A DNA stretch of 64,000 bases. Source: Vibrio alfacsensis. Its GTDB lineage: Bacteria > Pseudomonadota > Gammaproteobacteria > Enterobacterales > Vibrionaceae. The DNA is taken from positions 62,001 through 126,000 of the forward strand of contig NZ_CP032093.1 of assembly GCF_003544875.1 (NCBI RefSeq), written 5' to 3'. Positions 10,080-23,902 of the stretch are shown here, one piece after another. Below the pieces are notes generated by a model that did not search any database, was not told the origin of the DNA, and was given only the letters and a program-made list of their open reading frames with translations. The first letter of the stretch is position 1. Each line of letters begins with the position of its first letter. A program made the translations under genes and the position numbers.

Positions 10080-10122
10080 AGCTCTTTAACAATATAGACC
10101 TATCAATCTGTGTGGGCACTCG
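10080..10122 (+). promoter_or_regulatory. rrn leader: boxA antitermination site and 5' arm of the 16S processing stem
   Basis: GCTCTTTAACAA at 10081 matches the boxA consensus. TCAATCTGTGTGGGCACTCG at 10103-10122 pairs with GAGTGTCCACACAGATTGA at 11881-11899 after 16S. This gives the long stem that RNase III cuts. The rest of 9928-10313 is untranslated leader with no gene. Confidence 0.75.
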
Positions 10123-10313
10123 TTGATGATAATCCAATTAGATACCTCGGTATCAAATTAGGTTTCAATGAACTGAGTGACCAAACGAGTCGAAAGACTT
10201 GGCACAGTCAATTCATTATCGTTCTGTTGGAACGATAATAGCTTTAAAATTACTTCTTACTTTCGAGTAAGAGCAGTTTTGAAGTCAGTATTCATTGAGC
10301 CGAACAAAATCTT

Positions 10314-11861
<1,548 letters not shown>

Positions 11862-11928
11862 TACGATGATTACTCACGATGAGTGTCCACACAGATTGAT
11901 ACGGTTTATAAGTAAAAGAGACGATACT

Positions 11929-12005
11929 GGGTCTGTAGCTCAGGTGGTTAGAGCGTTCGCCTGATAAGCGAGAGGTCGGTGGTTCGAGTCCACTCAGACC
12001 CACCA
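11929..12005 (+). tRNA. tRNA-Ile (GAT)
   Basis: A 77-base gene with encoded CCA. Acceptor arm GGGTCTG pairs with CAGACCC, the anticodon loop is CTGATAA, and the T loop is TTCGAGT. Its place in the 16S-23S spacer before tRNA-Ala is the usual one. Confidence 0.97.
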
Positions 12006-12044
12006 ACTCCTTTAGGAATTGGTATACAGTATCGACACCTAGAT

Positions 12045-12118
12045 GGGGCTATAGCTCAGCTGGGAGAGCGCCTGCCTTGCACGCAGGAGGTCTGCGGTTC
12101 GATCCCATAGCTCCACCA
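12045..12118 (+). tRNA. tRNA-Ala (TGC), T arm short by two bases as given
   Basis: GGGGCTATAGCTC...TAGCTCCACCA, anticodon TGC in CTTGCACG. The gene is 74 bases here rather than the normal 76. The 3' strand of the T stem reads CCA where TGCGG needs CCGCA, so a GC dinucleotide is missing near 12107. Without it the T stem cannot pair. A sequencing or consensus error is the likeliest cause. Confidence 0.93.
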
Positions 12119-12421
12119 TCTTTAAGCACTCTTACGAGAGTTTTAAAATGGTTCTTAATGAATCTAGCTCTTTAACAATTTGGAAAGCTGACAAAACAAA
12201 TCTTGTCTTAAATAGATAAGCGTTTGTTTGTAAAGTTCTCAAAGTATTCATTTCGATGAATACACAAAACACATTCAAGTGTTCTTGGGTTTTGCGAAAG
12301 CAAAACATATTTGAGTCCGGCAAAATCGATAGCTATCTCGCTCATTCAAATAATGAGATAGCAACTTTGGTTGTTTAAACAACAAACTCAAGATTTCTTC
12401 TGAAACTCTTTGGGGTTGTAT
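12119..12421 (+). other. tRNA-23S spacer with boxA and 23S processing arm
   Basis: No gene. AGCTCTTTAACAATTTGG at 12165 is a second boxA-like site. The segment just before 23S (AACTCTTTGGGGTTGTATGG) pairs with CCATACAACACCCAAAGGG after 23S (from 15308), forming the 23S processing stem. Confidence 0.65.
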
Positions 12422-15310
<2,889 letters not shown>

Positions 15311-15399
15311 ACAACACCCAAAGGGTTTTGATGGACTCAAAGCAAGAACAGACTTGATTGTGTAGAGAACACAGAAACAGCTTTCCAGATTAAAGAATT

Positions 15400-15519
15400 T
15401 GCTTGGCGACCATAGCATTTTGGACCCACCTGATTTCCATTCCGAACTCAGAAGTGAAACGAAATAGCGCCGATGGTAGTGTGGGGCTTCCCATGTGAGA
15501 GTAGGACATCGCCAGGCTT
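15400..15519 (+). rRNA. 5S ribosomal RNA
   Basis: TGCTTGGCGACCATAGC...GACATCGCCAGGCTT, about 120 bases. The conserved CCGAACTCAGAAGTGAAAC and GCGCCGATGGTAGTGTGG segments are intact, and the terminal stem pairs. It follows 23S in the same operon. Confidence 0.96.
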
Positions 15520-15600
15520 TAATATCGTTTTTAGAGAAATCTGAAAACAAAACTAAAATTAGCATCATTAGTATAAGACTAAATTTTAGTAAAAATTTGC

Positions 15601-15691
15601 GGAGAGATGGCTGAGTGGTTGAAAGCACCGGTCTTGAAAACCGGCGTACGTTAATAGCGTACCTAGGGTTCAAATCCCTATCTCTCCGCCA
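15601..15691 (+). tRNA. tRNA-Ser (TGA)
   Basis: A 91-base class II tRNA. Acceptor GGAGAGA pairs with TCTCTCC, CCA is encoded, the anticodon loop is CTTGAAA, and the long variable arm GTACGTTAATAGCGTAC forms a stem. It follows 5S by 81 bases and may be the last gene of the rrn transcript. Confidence 0.96.
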
Positions 15692-15699
15692 CTACACAG

Positions 15700-15731
15700 A
15701 AAGCCTGCAAAGAAATTTGCAGGCTTTCGTC
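15700..15731 (+). terminator. terminator after tRNA-Ser
   Basis: AGCCTGCAAA pairs with TTTGCAGGCT around GAAA-type bases and is followed by TTCG. The T run is short but the stem is strong. Confidence 0.7.
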
Positions 15732-16267
15732 ATTCTGACGTTTAACAGCTAGGCGAGATTTACATTAATCCCTTAGTTTTCTCGAGTTAACTAACCTACG
15801 CTTTCGATCAATCCCAATCCGGCCAATTAACTGCTCAGGTTTATCCTGTGTCTTTTGTACATGTTTATTGCGCGATCTCTGCACTCAAGACATCCATTTA
15901 AAGCATACGACAAATCTTAGAAACCATGCCGCTATAATCTGTGAAACTGTGCTTGGCCAAATCGCCTTGTTTTAAGCATTTTCCGGCCCTAAATCTGAGC
16001 ACTTACTTACGAATTGGTATAGGCAGAACGCCTTTTCTTAGGCAAAAAGCGAGAGTCCGTTGAATCATGATTGGTTATATTTTTCTGACTTTCTGGATGG
16101 TTACATGGGGATATGGCGATAGGAGTGTATGTCGGCATTAGCTTCAGTAACAAACATTAACGTTTGCTCTTCAGGGATAACTAGGTTCTGAATATATCGA
16201 ATTAGGAATGCAGCGGTTTGATGGGACTTATTCTGTTAGGTGTGAGATAGGGAAAATACCAAGGAAA
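15732..16267. other. gene-free stretch between tRNA-Ser and hemY
   Basis: About 535 bases with no convincing open frame, ribosome site or RNA gene on either strand. I see no repeat or insertion-sequence end here. Confidence 0.5.
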
Positions 16268-16296
16268 TAAAAAAGCCGACATCACTGTCGGCTTTA
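16268..16296 (-). terminator. intrinsic terminator of the hemCDXY operon
   Basis: On the minus strand AAAGCCGACAG pairs with TGTCGGCTTT and is followed by TTTATTT. Confidence 0.85.
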
Positions 16297-16311
16297 CATT
16301 TTCTAGAACGC

Positions 16312-17493
16312 TTAATTGCTTTGAACTAGCGTTAACGCTTTACGAGAGACTTCGTGAGCGGCTTTAGTTAAGTTTTGTTTCTCTAGTGTGTCTGCTAGGA
16401 ATGCGTAATCAGATACGTTTGAGCGAACTTTTAGCGCGACTTCAAAGTGTTGCTGTGCCTCTGGCCATTTTTCCTGACGGAAGAATAAATGTGCTAATGC
16501 ACTGTGTGCCGCAGCATTATCTGATTCGCGCTTTAGTACAGTCTCAAGGAAAACAATCACGGGATGACTATCTGGTAAGTTGAGATCCGGTAGCAGTTGG
16601 TAAAGCTCTGGTGTTGAGTGCTTCTTAAGTGCTTCTTTGATCACTGTGAACGCTTCGGAGTCAGCTTTACGTGAAATAAGTTCGTGTGCAAAACATGTGA
16701 TTAGGTGAGCATCTTGTTTAACTTTTCTTGGGAGGCTATTCCAATGAGAAATAAGCCCCTCACTGCCTTGTTGTTGGGCAACTTCATGCAATAAACCGCA
16801 TTGTGCTTTTTGAATCAACTCGGATTGTTCTTCTTCTGTCACCAATTTGGCTTTAGTAAGCTGAGGCATCAGATCGATCAGAGGTTGCCATAACTTCAGC
16901 TGCATATATGTGGTTTTTAGCAGGTTAAGAACTATGGAGTTATTCGCGTACTGGCCTTTTAGTGCTTGCAAGGTATCGAAAGCAGATTCAAACTCATTAT
17001 CACGAATAAATTGTTTTGCTCGAGTTAGCTCCACCGCGAGGTGGGCATTTTCTTGTTGGCTCGCGAGTTCTAGGTATTGGTCGCGTTTTGCTTTGTCACC
17101 TTGACCTTGCGCGGCTTCTGAAGCCACTAGGTAGCAGAGCAAAGGCATATCGTGGTGGTTAGCCCAGCGGGTTACTTTTTTCTCTGCGCCTTTCCAATCA
17201 CCCTCTAGTAACTTTATGATACCTTCGTTGGTGTAGCGACGAGAGCGACGCATCTTACGTACGCTGAAGTAGTTCCATGTGCTTGAACTTGCATAGACCA
17301 CTTTTTTTACCAAGTATTCAAGCAAGAATAGAGCAGCTAGCGCAGCTATCACGAAAATAACCAGTGTTGTGACACTCATTTCAAGGGTGGTATTCGCAAT
17401 CGAGATCAGTACATAACCTTGCTGACCTGAAAACTGTGTACCGACAAAAAGGCCTGCACCGAGAATAACGAATAGGAAAATAAGACGAACCAT
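16312..17493 (-). CDS. hemY: HemY, TPR-containing inner-membrane protein of the heme operon
   Basis: A 393-aa protein with two N-terminal membrane segments (about residues 3-22 and 40-64, the second around VIFVIAALAALFLLEYLV). These are followed by a long helical domain with tetratricopeptide-like repeats such as SALAHLFFRQEKWPEAQQHFEVALK near the C terminus. Known: proteobacterial HemY (not the protoporphyrinogen oxidase of the same name) sits at the end of hemCDXY. It is thought to organise late heme synthesis or membrane protein turnover. It starts one base within the end of hemX, so the two are coupled. Confidence 0.9.
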   Translation of the reverse strand: MVRLIFLFVILGAGLFVGTQFSGQQGYVLISIANTTLEMSVTTLVIFVIAALAALFLLEYLVKKVVYASSSTWNYFSVRKMRRSRRYTNEGIIKLLEGDWKGAEKKVTRWANHHDMPLLCYLVASEAAQGQGDKAKRDQYLELASQQENAHLAVELTRAKQFIRDNEFESAFDTLQALKGQYANNSIVLNLLKTTYMQLKLWQPLIDLMPQLTKAKLVTEEEQSELIQKAQCGLLHEVAQQQGSEGLISHWNSLPRKVKQDAHLITCFAHELISRKADSEAFTVIKEALKKHSTPELYQLLPDLNLPDSHPVIVFLETVLKRESDNAAAHSALAHLFFRQEKWPEAQQHFEVALKVRSNVSDYAFLADTLEKQNLTKAAHEVSRKALTLVQSN

Positions 17494-18702
17494 TATTTAT
17501 CCTCCGTACCTGTCATTGTTGTCACTTCACGACGTAGACGCTCGCGAATCACATCAGATAATTGATTTTGGCTTTCTAGTTTTGAAGGGTATTCAACATC
17601 AATGTCTTTTTTACTTAATTGGTCAAGTGCTTTGTTGAATTCTTTTACTGAGTTGTCGTCTTGGTTAAAGAACGCCATCGCCCATTTGTCTGCAGTTTCT
17701 AAAGAGGTTGTATAGATTTCACTTTGCTCTTGGTATACCGCTTTGATGGCCGTTTCTAGTTTTGCTTTGATATTTTCTTTCAAGTAGAAATGTTGCTGTG
17801 GAGACAGGAGTGGAATGACGTTGCCATCACGAGTGCGGAAAGTAATGAAGTTCTCTGAGAAGTCTTTTAGTGATGTCATCAGGTTGTCTTGCCAGTTTGC
17901 AATATCTTCGGATACTTCTTTTTTCTCGATCGCAGCCGCTTCTGGAAGCAGTGCATTTGCAAGCGGCAACTTATCAACTTGTTGTTGAAGTGCAGTAAGG
18001 CGTAAGACTAGGCCATCACGGTCAATTAAAGGCACAGTGCGCAGCTTAGTAATGTCATTTGCCATTGCTTTACGCAGGCTAACAAGGCTTGGGTCATTTA
18101 ATGCTGCGATACGCTGATCGGCACTTTCCATAAGCTGGGTTGCACTTTCAACATCGTGTTCTAGAAATAGTTTACGCCCAGCAAGTTTGACTAAGTAGTC
18201 AGCTTCCGCCAATAACCAATCGTTTGGACGACGGCCTTTTACATCAGCAACTGCCAGTTGCAGACTCTCAATGCTTTTTTGTTGCTGACCAAGTACCACT
18301 TCCGCTTTATGAGTCGCAGTCGTTGCTTTCTCAATGGTTTCTTTTTACTTGGCTTAACTCTTGTGTGATGGACGCTTGTGTTTGTTTTAATTGGCTTTGA
18401 AGCTGTGCGATTTGAGCTTGATACTCAGACTGTTGCTCAAGAAGTTTGTAAGTCAAACCGCCACCAAAAACAATCGAAAGGATGATAGCAACGGTACCGA
18501 GCTTCACGCCACGCTTGCCATACTTTTCTTTAAGTTCAGGCTTATTCAAGTCGGTCTGTTTCTTTGGCTCTACTGTTTCAGGTTCTGTTTTTTTTGATTC
18601 AGTTTCCTTTTTTGCTAGGTCTTTTTCAGCTAGCGGTGCCGATGCGTTGTTGTCGGCAAGGTTCTTATCATTATTTTTCTGATCGTTATCTTTACTTGTC
18701 AT
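17493..18702 (-). CDS. hemX: HemX, uroporphyrinogen-III C-methyltransferase-like membrane protein, frame broken
   Basis: One locus of about 402 codons. The N-terminal part (18702 to about 18346) starts MTSKDNDQKN. It is rich in Lys, Glu and Asn, with one membrane span (VAIILSIVFGGGLTYKLL) and a coiled coil (QLQSQLKQTQ). The C-terminal part (VLGQQQKSIESLQLAVADVKG onward) is read in another frame. The break lies at the T5 run 18342-18346 (A5 on the coding strand). Two more A or one fewer would join QELSQVK to ETIEKATTATHKAEVVLG. The ATG at 18702 has an AGGAT site 17 bases after hemD. A run-length error is the likely cause. HemX has no proven enzyme activity in gammaproteobacteria. Confidence 0.85.
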
Positions 18703-18719
18703 GCCTATATCCTGTGTAG

Positions 18720-19448
18720 CTAGGGCTGGAGAGCAGCCAGTAATTCTTGGTTCGATGCGCTTCCTGTGCACCTGACCTGAGTGAAGCCCCGTTGAATTGC
18801 GATGTCAGCGATCCGCTGACTGGGGATAAACAACTCTTGTTGGGTAAGCCAAGCTAATTGTTTTGGATTTAACTGGCTGCACAAAAAGTCCAGTTGCTCA
18901 CCACTTGTGATGATAATCTGGTCGATATTTTGAGTTTTCCATAGTGAAACACAGCTTACTGGATCGAACGGGATAAGTTCTCTCTTATATGTCTCACTAT
19001 AGTGAACTTTTGCACCTTGTCTCACCAATGCTTCTTTTATTAATTCGCGACCGCCATTTCCACGAAGGATGAGTACCGTCTGTCGTTTTAAATTTTGTAA
19101 CTCAGGGAGTTGTAACAGGTGCTCACTATCACTAACTTGTGGATAGTGTACTTTCTGTTGCGTGCATTTGCTTAAATAGTGTGCGGTTTTTTGACCGACG
19201 GCAAGGTAAATAGCCTGCTTTGGCCATGGAATCTGATTGTTTTGCAAGATTTGCTGCGCGCATAGCACCGCATGTTGACTAACTGCGATGATGATATGGG
19301 CGTGTTCTACGAATTTAGAAAGGTTTGTTTCTTCAAGATCGGCGACGATGTCGATCAGAGGATGATGAATAGCGTCAATGCCGTGCCTTTCGAGCAGAGA
19401 GCAAAGCGCTTTGCCTTGCTCTCCCGGCCGAGTGACCAACACTGCCAT
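18720..19448 (-). CDS. hemD: uroporphyrinogen-III synthase
   Basis: Closes and inverts ring D of hydroxymethylbilane to give uroporphyrinogen III, the branch point to heme, siroheme and B12. The product is 242 aa, of usual length. The family is divergent, but the N terminus (MAVLVTRPGEQGKALCSLLE) and the segment IIITSGEQLDFLCSQL are characteristic of HemD. The gene begins two bases after the hemC stop, and hemX follows at 17 bases. That context makes the call firm. Confidence 0.92.
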   Translation of the reverse strand: MAVLVTRPGEQGKALCSLLERHGIDAIHHPLIDIVADLEETNLSKFVEHAHIIIAVSQHAVLCAQQILQNNQIPWPKQAIYLAVGQKTAHYLSKCTQQKVHYPQVSDSEHLLQLPELQNLKRQTVLILRGNGGRELIKEALVRQGAKVHYSETYKRELIPFDPVSCVSLWKTQNIDQIIITSGEQLDFLCSQLNPKQLAWLTQQELFIPSQRIADIAIQRGFTQVRCTGSASNQELLAALQP

Positions 19449-19450
19449 GG

Positions 19451-20389
19451 TTATTCGTGATCTGCGTATAGCTTGGTTAGAATGTCTCGCGCACCATTTT
19501 CAAGCAATTCGTTAGCTAACTGAACGCCCAGAGCTTCGGCGTCGTTGCGGTGACCACGAATTTCACCTCGCACAATTAGGCTGCCATCAGGCTCACCGAC
19601 AAGCGCACGTAGCCAGATGTTGTCTCCATCGAGTAGAGAGTAGCTACCAATTGGTACCTGACAACCGCCTTCAAGGGTTAGGTTCATGGCTCGCTCACAA
19701 CGAACGCGATCGGCGGTATCTTGGTGATTGAGTGGCTCAAGCAGTTTAATAAGACGCTCATCATCAAGGCGACATTCAATGCCGACTGCACCCTGGCCAA
19801 CGGCTGGCAAGGACTGTTCTGGTTCAATAAAACTACGAATACGTTCTTCTAGTTCAAGACGTTTCAAGCCTGCAGCCGCTAGAATAATTGCATCGTATTC
19901 ACCAGCATCTAATTTACCTAGACGAGTACCAACGTTGCCACGCAGTTCTTTGATAATCAGATCTGGGCGGTATTCTTTTACCTGACACTGACGACGTAAG
20001 CTACATGTGCCCACAATAGCGCCTTGAGGTAGTTCATCAATGTTACTGTAAGTGTTTGATACAAAAGCGTCACGTGGATCTTCACGCTCACATATCGTGA
20101 CAAGACCTAATCCCTCAGGGAAATCGACCGGAACATCTTTCATTGAGTGCACCGCAAGGTCTGCACGACCTTCAAGCATCGCAATTTCTAGCTCTTTAAC
20201 GAACAAGCCTTTGCCGCCGACTTTTGCTAGGGGCGTATCCAAAATGATGTCGCCTTTGGTCACCATCGTGACGAGCTCAACTTCTAGGCCTGGATGAGCG
20301 GCTTGAAGCGCGTCTTTTACAAAGTATGCTTGCCATAAAGCAAGAGGGCTTTTTCGAGTTGCAATGCGAATTGGCGTAGATTGTGTCAT
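19451..20389 (-). CDS. hemC: hydroxymethylbilane synthase (porphobilinogen deaminase)
   Basis: Polymerises four porphobilinogen units on a dipyrromethane cofactor. The cofactor-binding cysteine lies in [11 protein letters not shown] near residue 242. Substrate-binding motifs are also seen ([47 protein letters not shown]). The length is 312 aa, as usual. It is the first gene of hemCDXY. The gene is divergent from cyaA, as in E. coli, with about 345 bases of shared upstream region. Confidence 0.96.
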   Translation of the reverse strand: MTQSTPIRIATRKSPLALWQAYFVKDALQAAHPGLEVELVTMVTKGDIILDTPLAKVGGKGLFVKELEIAMLEGRADLAVHSMKDVPVDFPEGLGLVTICEREDPRDAFVSNTYSNIDELPQGAIVGTCSLRRQCQVKEYRPDLIIKELRGNVGTRLGKLDAGEYDAIILAAAGLKRLELEERIRSFIEPEQSLPAVGQGAVGIECRLDDERLIKLLEPLNHQDTADRVRCERAMNLTLEGGCQVPIGSYSLLDGDNIWLRALVGEPDGSLIVRGEIRGHRNDAEALGVQLANELLENGARDILTKLYADHE

Positions 20390-20652
20390 GGTCTTCTCAA
20401 TGCTGTTTTAGTTTTGCTTAATCCTACCATTCAACACGTGAAAGTCTTAATGTTAGTTGGCGTTCTCTTTGGTTGGTGATTGGATTTACATTAGGTTATG
20501 AAAATTGTGTGACTAGATTCTCATTTAGACTAAGGATTAGTATTCGTTGATAGCGAATACAAGCGACACTACTGCGCTGTCAAATTTGCGAGCAGTGTTG
20601 AGTTTTCAGGTCGTGATGATTTGCGGGGGAAAACTTTACCAACTCTGATGAA

Positions 20653-20672
20653 AGTGTTAAATTGATCACGTT
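20653..20672 (+). promoter_or_regulatory. probable CRP site in the hemC-cyaA intergenic region
   Basis: TGTTA-AATTGA-TCACG at 20655-20670 matches TGTGA-N6-TCACA at eight of ten positions. It lies 65-80 bases upstream of the cyaA start, where cAMP-CRP represses cyaA in E. coli. The remaining 20390-20735 holds no gene and should contain the divergent promoters. Confidence 0.5.
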
Positions 20673-20735
20673 TTTACGTCATTTTGGCTTAATACATCAG
20701 CAAATTTTCGTGATTGTTCAACCAAGGAATCTCCC

Positions 20736-23265
20736 TTGCAGGCTTACATTCAAAAACTCATTCAGCGATTAGATAATCTAAACCAGCAGCGTATTGATCG
20801 CGCGCTGGCGCTTATGGATTCGCAAAGCCAGCAAGTCTTTCATTTGATTCCTGCCTTGCTGAACTACAATCATCCTGTCATCCCAGGTTATTACGATGCC
20901 GACGTGCCTTATGGTGTGTATGGCTTCGAGCTAAATGCACTTCAACAGCAATTTCTAGATGATACTCAACTGACCATTGGTCAGGTACTTACCACGCCTG
21001 AGCAGCCTGCCATTCTTGGTTTGTATACCATGGGTAGCACGTCTTCTATTGGGCAAAGCACATCGAGTGATTTAGACATTTGGGTGTGCATCTCTCCAGC
21101 AATGGACAGTGATGATCGCGAACTGTTGACCAATAAATGCTTGTTGATTACCGATTGGGCGCAAACTCAAGGTGTCGAAGCAAACTTCTTCTTGATGGAT
21201 GAAGAGCGTTTTCGTAGCAATCATTCTGAAGAAATGACTGGGGACAACTGTGGTTCTTCCCAGCATTTGCTGCTTCTGGATGAGTTTTACCGTTCTGCGG
21301 TGCGTCTCGCTGGTCAGCGATTATTGTGGCAAATTGTGCCTCCAGAGATGGAAGAGTGTTACGACGAGTATGTTGCACAGCTATGTAATGATGGTTATAT
21401 CGATTGCAGCGAGTGGATTAACTTTGGTCAGCTCAACCGAATTCCTGCTGAAGAGTACTTTGGCTCGAATTTATGGCAACTGTACAAAAGCATTGATTCA
21501 CCATACAAATCTGTATTGAAAGCCATTTTGCTTGAAGCCTACTCGTGGGAATACCCGAATACGCAACTTTTGAGTGTTGATACCAAACGCCGCTTCTTTG
21601 CGCATGAGCCTGATTTGTACGGCATGGATGCGTATTACCTGATGCTTGAAAAGGTTACGCGTTATTTGGTACGAATCCAAGATGATACGCGTTTAGATCT
21701 GGTACGTCGCTGCTTTTATCTAAAAACACATGAGAAACTTTCTCGCGAGCCTGATGTTGGATCTGTGGCGTGGCGACGTGAAGCGCTGAGTGATATGATC
21801 GCAAAATGGGATTGGGATGACTCTGTGATCGCAGAGCTTGATGACCGCCGTAACTGGAAAGTTGAGCAAGTTAAAATTGTACATCATTCTTTGCTTGATG
21901 CATTGATGCAAAGCTACCGAAATCTCATTCAGTTTGCTCGTCGCAATGACATCACTTCGGCTATTAGTCCTCAAGATATTAGTATTCTGGCCCGTAAGCT
22001 GTATGCGGCATTTGAAGTGCTGCCAGGTAAAGTAACGCTGCTTAACCCCCAAATCTCCCCTGATTTGCATGAACCCGATCTTAGCTTTATCGAAGTGAAA
22101 GAAGGGAAAGTAAATAAATCAGGGTGGTATCTGTATAAACAGCCTTTGATTGCACATCGAATTCTTGGTCAGCCGAGTTTAGAACACCACGAGTACTTAA
22201 GTAAGTTGGTGTCTTGGGCGTTTTTCAATGGCTTGATCACAGAATCAACGCGTTTGCACGCTGTTGTACGCGAAGCTTCAGCTTGATATTGATAAGTTCT
22301 ACCAAATGGTGAGTGATTTACGTAATACATTCTCGTTGCGTAAACGTCGCCCGACCATGCAGGCTCTAGCGAGTCCTTGTGAAATTAGCCAACTGGCGAT
22401 GTTCATTAACTTTGAAAATGATCCAACTTCAGAGTTGTCTGGCCGCTCGCTGAAAGTGGATGTGAAGAACATTGACGTCTTCAGTTTTGGCCCTGAACAA
22501 ATCAACTTAGTTGGCAGTGTCGATTTGGTTTATCGTAACTCATGGCATGAAGTGCGAACGCTGCATTTTAAGGGTGAGACGGCGATGCTCGATGCCCTGA
22601 AGACTATTCTGGGTAAGATGCACCAAGATGCGATACCGCCAGAATCGGTTGATGTATTTTGCTATGCGAAGAATATGCGTGGCGTGATGCGCAATAAGGT
22701 CTATCAAATGTTGGCTGAGTGCATTGATTTACGTTTGAAACCGGTTGAGCAAGAAAAACGTCGCCGCTTTAAGGCAATGCGCCTTGGCAACCAAACATAC
22801 GGTTTGTTCTTTGAACGTCGTGGTGTGTCTGTACAGAAATTGGAAAACTCGGTTGATTTTTACCGTAGTATTTCGACCAACAAGCTGAAAGGCTCTCCAT
22901 TATTGATGTTGGATCGCGAGCAAGAATATCAACTACCTGAAGTGGTCGATGGATTCGCGAGTGAGGGCTTGGTGCAGTTTTTCTTCGAGGATACCGAAGA
23001 GGGGTTCAATATTTACGTGCTGGATGAGTCAAACCAAGTTGAGGTGTATCACCAGTTTAGCGGCTCGAAAGATGAGATGATTGCATCGGTGAATAGCTTT
23101 TACACGTCCGTGAAAGATGATAATCGAGTCTCGTCTAAGCTGATCAACTTTAATCTGCCCCAGTACTATCAGATTATTCGCCCGGAAGAGGGCAATACCT
23201 ACATCATCCCTTACCGAAATGACGGTTGCACGCCCACTCGCCCAAGCAAAGTGGTGAATGTGTAA
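20736..23265 (+). CDS. cyaA: adenylate cyclase (class I), frame broken
   Basis: Makes cAMP from ATP for CRP control. Residues 1-516 (MQAYIQKLIQRLDNLN...) contain the nucleotidyltransferase core, with GSTSSIGQSTSSDLDIWVCI near residue 108. The regulatory C-terminal half continues in another frame from LDIDKFYQMVSDLRNTF to the stop at 23265. The two parts make a protein of about 842 aa, close to the 848 of E. coli. The break lies between about 22270 and 22284 (GCGAAGCTTCAGCTTGAT). One base too many or two too few would account for it. The TTG start behind AAGGA is the same weak codon E. coli uses. A sequencing error is likelier than a real mutation. Confidence 0.88.
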
Positions 23266-23274
23266 GACGAATAA

Positions 23275-23303
23275 CAAAAAGAGCACATCGGTGCTCTTTT
23301 TTC
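23275..23303 (+). terminator. intrinsic terminator of cyaA
   Basis: AAAAAGAGCAC pairs with GTGCTCTTTTTT around ATCG. Confidence 0.85.
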
Positions 23304-23337
23304 GTTTGATGGCGATTCGTTCAATGCCCCGCTCGAT

Positions 23338-23652
23338 TTAGTCCCAATCGATCACTTCACCGGCGTGCTTTTCACACTCTTCTTTTACCATTTCAAACAG
23401 TTCCATGCCCGTTTTGGAACAGGTCCATTTGTTATCGATAAGCTTGAAGTGGAAGCCTCCAGACTTTGAGGCTAGCCATATTTCATGCATTGGCTCTTGG
23501 CGGTTAATGATGATTTGACTGCGGTCTTCAAACTCTAATGTCATTACGTTGCCAGACACTTCGTAATCAATGTCTGCGCCTGAATCATCGATGGATTCTT
23601 CGATGATTTGTATCTGCGCGTCCACCAGTTGATGAAATTCAGTATCGTTCAT
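23338..23652 (-). CDS. cyaY: CyaY, bacterial frataxin
   Basis: Iron-binding regulator of Fe-S cluster assembly that acts on the IscS-IscU complex. It is 104 aa, against 106 in E. coli. The acidic first helix (MNDTEFHQLVDAQIQIIEESIDDSG) carries the iron-binding acidic ridge. The NRQEPMHEIWLASKSGGFHF strand block is the frataxin signature. It is convergent with cyaA and divergent from lptM-lysA, the same place it has in E. coli. Confidence 0.95.
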   Translation of the reverse strand: MNDTEFHQLVDAQIQIIEESIDDSGADIDYEVSGNVMTLEFEDRSQIIINRQEPMHEIWLASKSGGFHFKLIDNKWTCSKTGMELFEMVKEECEKHAGEVIDWD

Positions 23653-23718
23653 CCGTCTATCCTATTGCTTTTCCTGAGTGTGGTGCGATTATAGGGGCAT
23701 TGATTCAATAATCACGAT

Positions 23719-23841
23719 ATGCAAAATGAAAAACTACTTACTGTGTTGTTTGTGATGGTTGCAGCGACGCTTGTCGGTTGCGGTCAATCAGGTTCACTTT
23801 ACATTCCAGACGACACTCAACAAAACGAGCAGTCACAATAA
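23719..23841 (+). CDS. lptM: LptM (YifL), small LPS-assembly lipoprotein
   Basis: A 40-codon gene: MQNEKLLTVLFVMVAATLVG then the lipobox cysteine (LVGC) and a short tail GQSGSLYIPDD with a Gln- and Glu-rich end. Known: LptM is a lipoprotein partner of the LptDE LPS translocon, and its gene lies between cyaY and lysA in gammaproteobacteria, as here. The usual N terminus would be MKKLLTV. The text ATGAAAAACTACTT at 23726 would give that if it held one more A. A run-length error is therefore possible, though the frame from 23719 is open as it stands. Confidence 0.8.
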   Translation: MQNEKLLTVLFVMVAATLVGCGQSGSLYIPDDTQQNEQSQ

Positions 23842-23902
23842 TCAGCCACACCTTAGGGTGAAATCAGGGTTTAGCAATCGAATTAATTAAGGGAAGCGAA
23901 TT

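Noticed and set aside
15535..15590. A-T rich inverted repeat between 5S and tRNA-Ser as the rrn terminator
   Set aside because: The arms are nearly all A and T, there is no GC clamp, and the tRNA-Ser gene follows at once. The stronger candidate lies after the tRNA.
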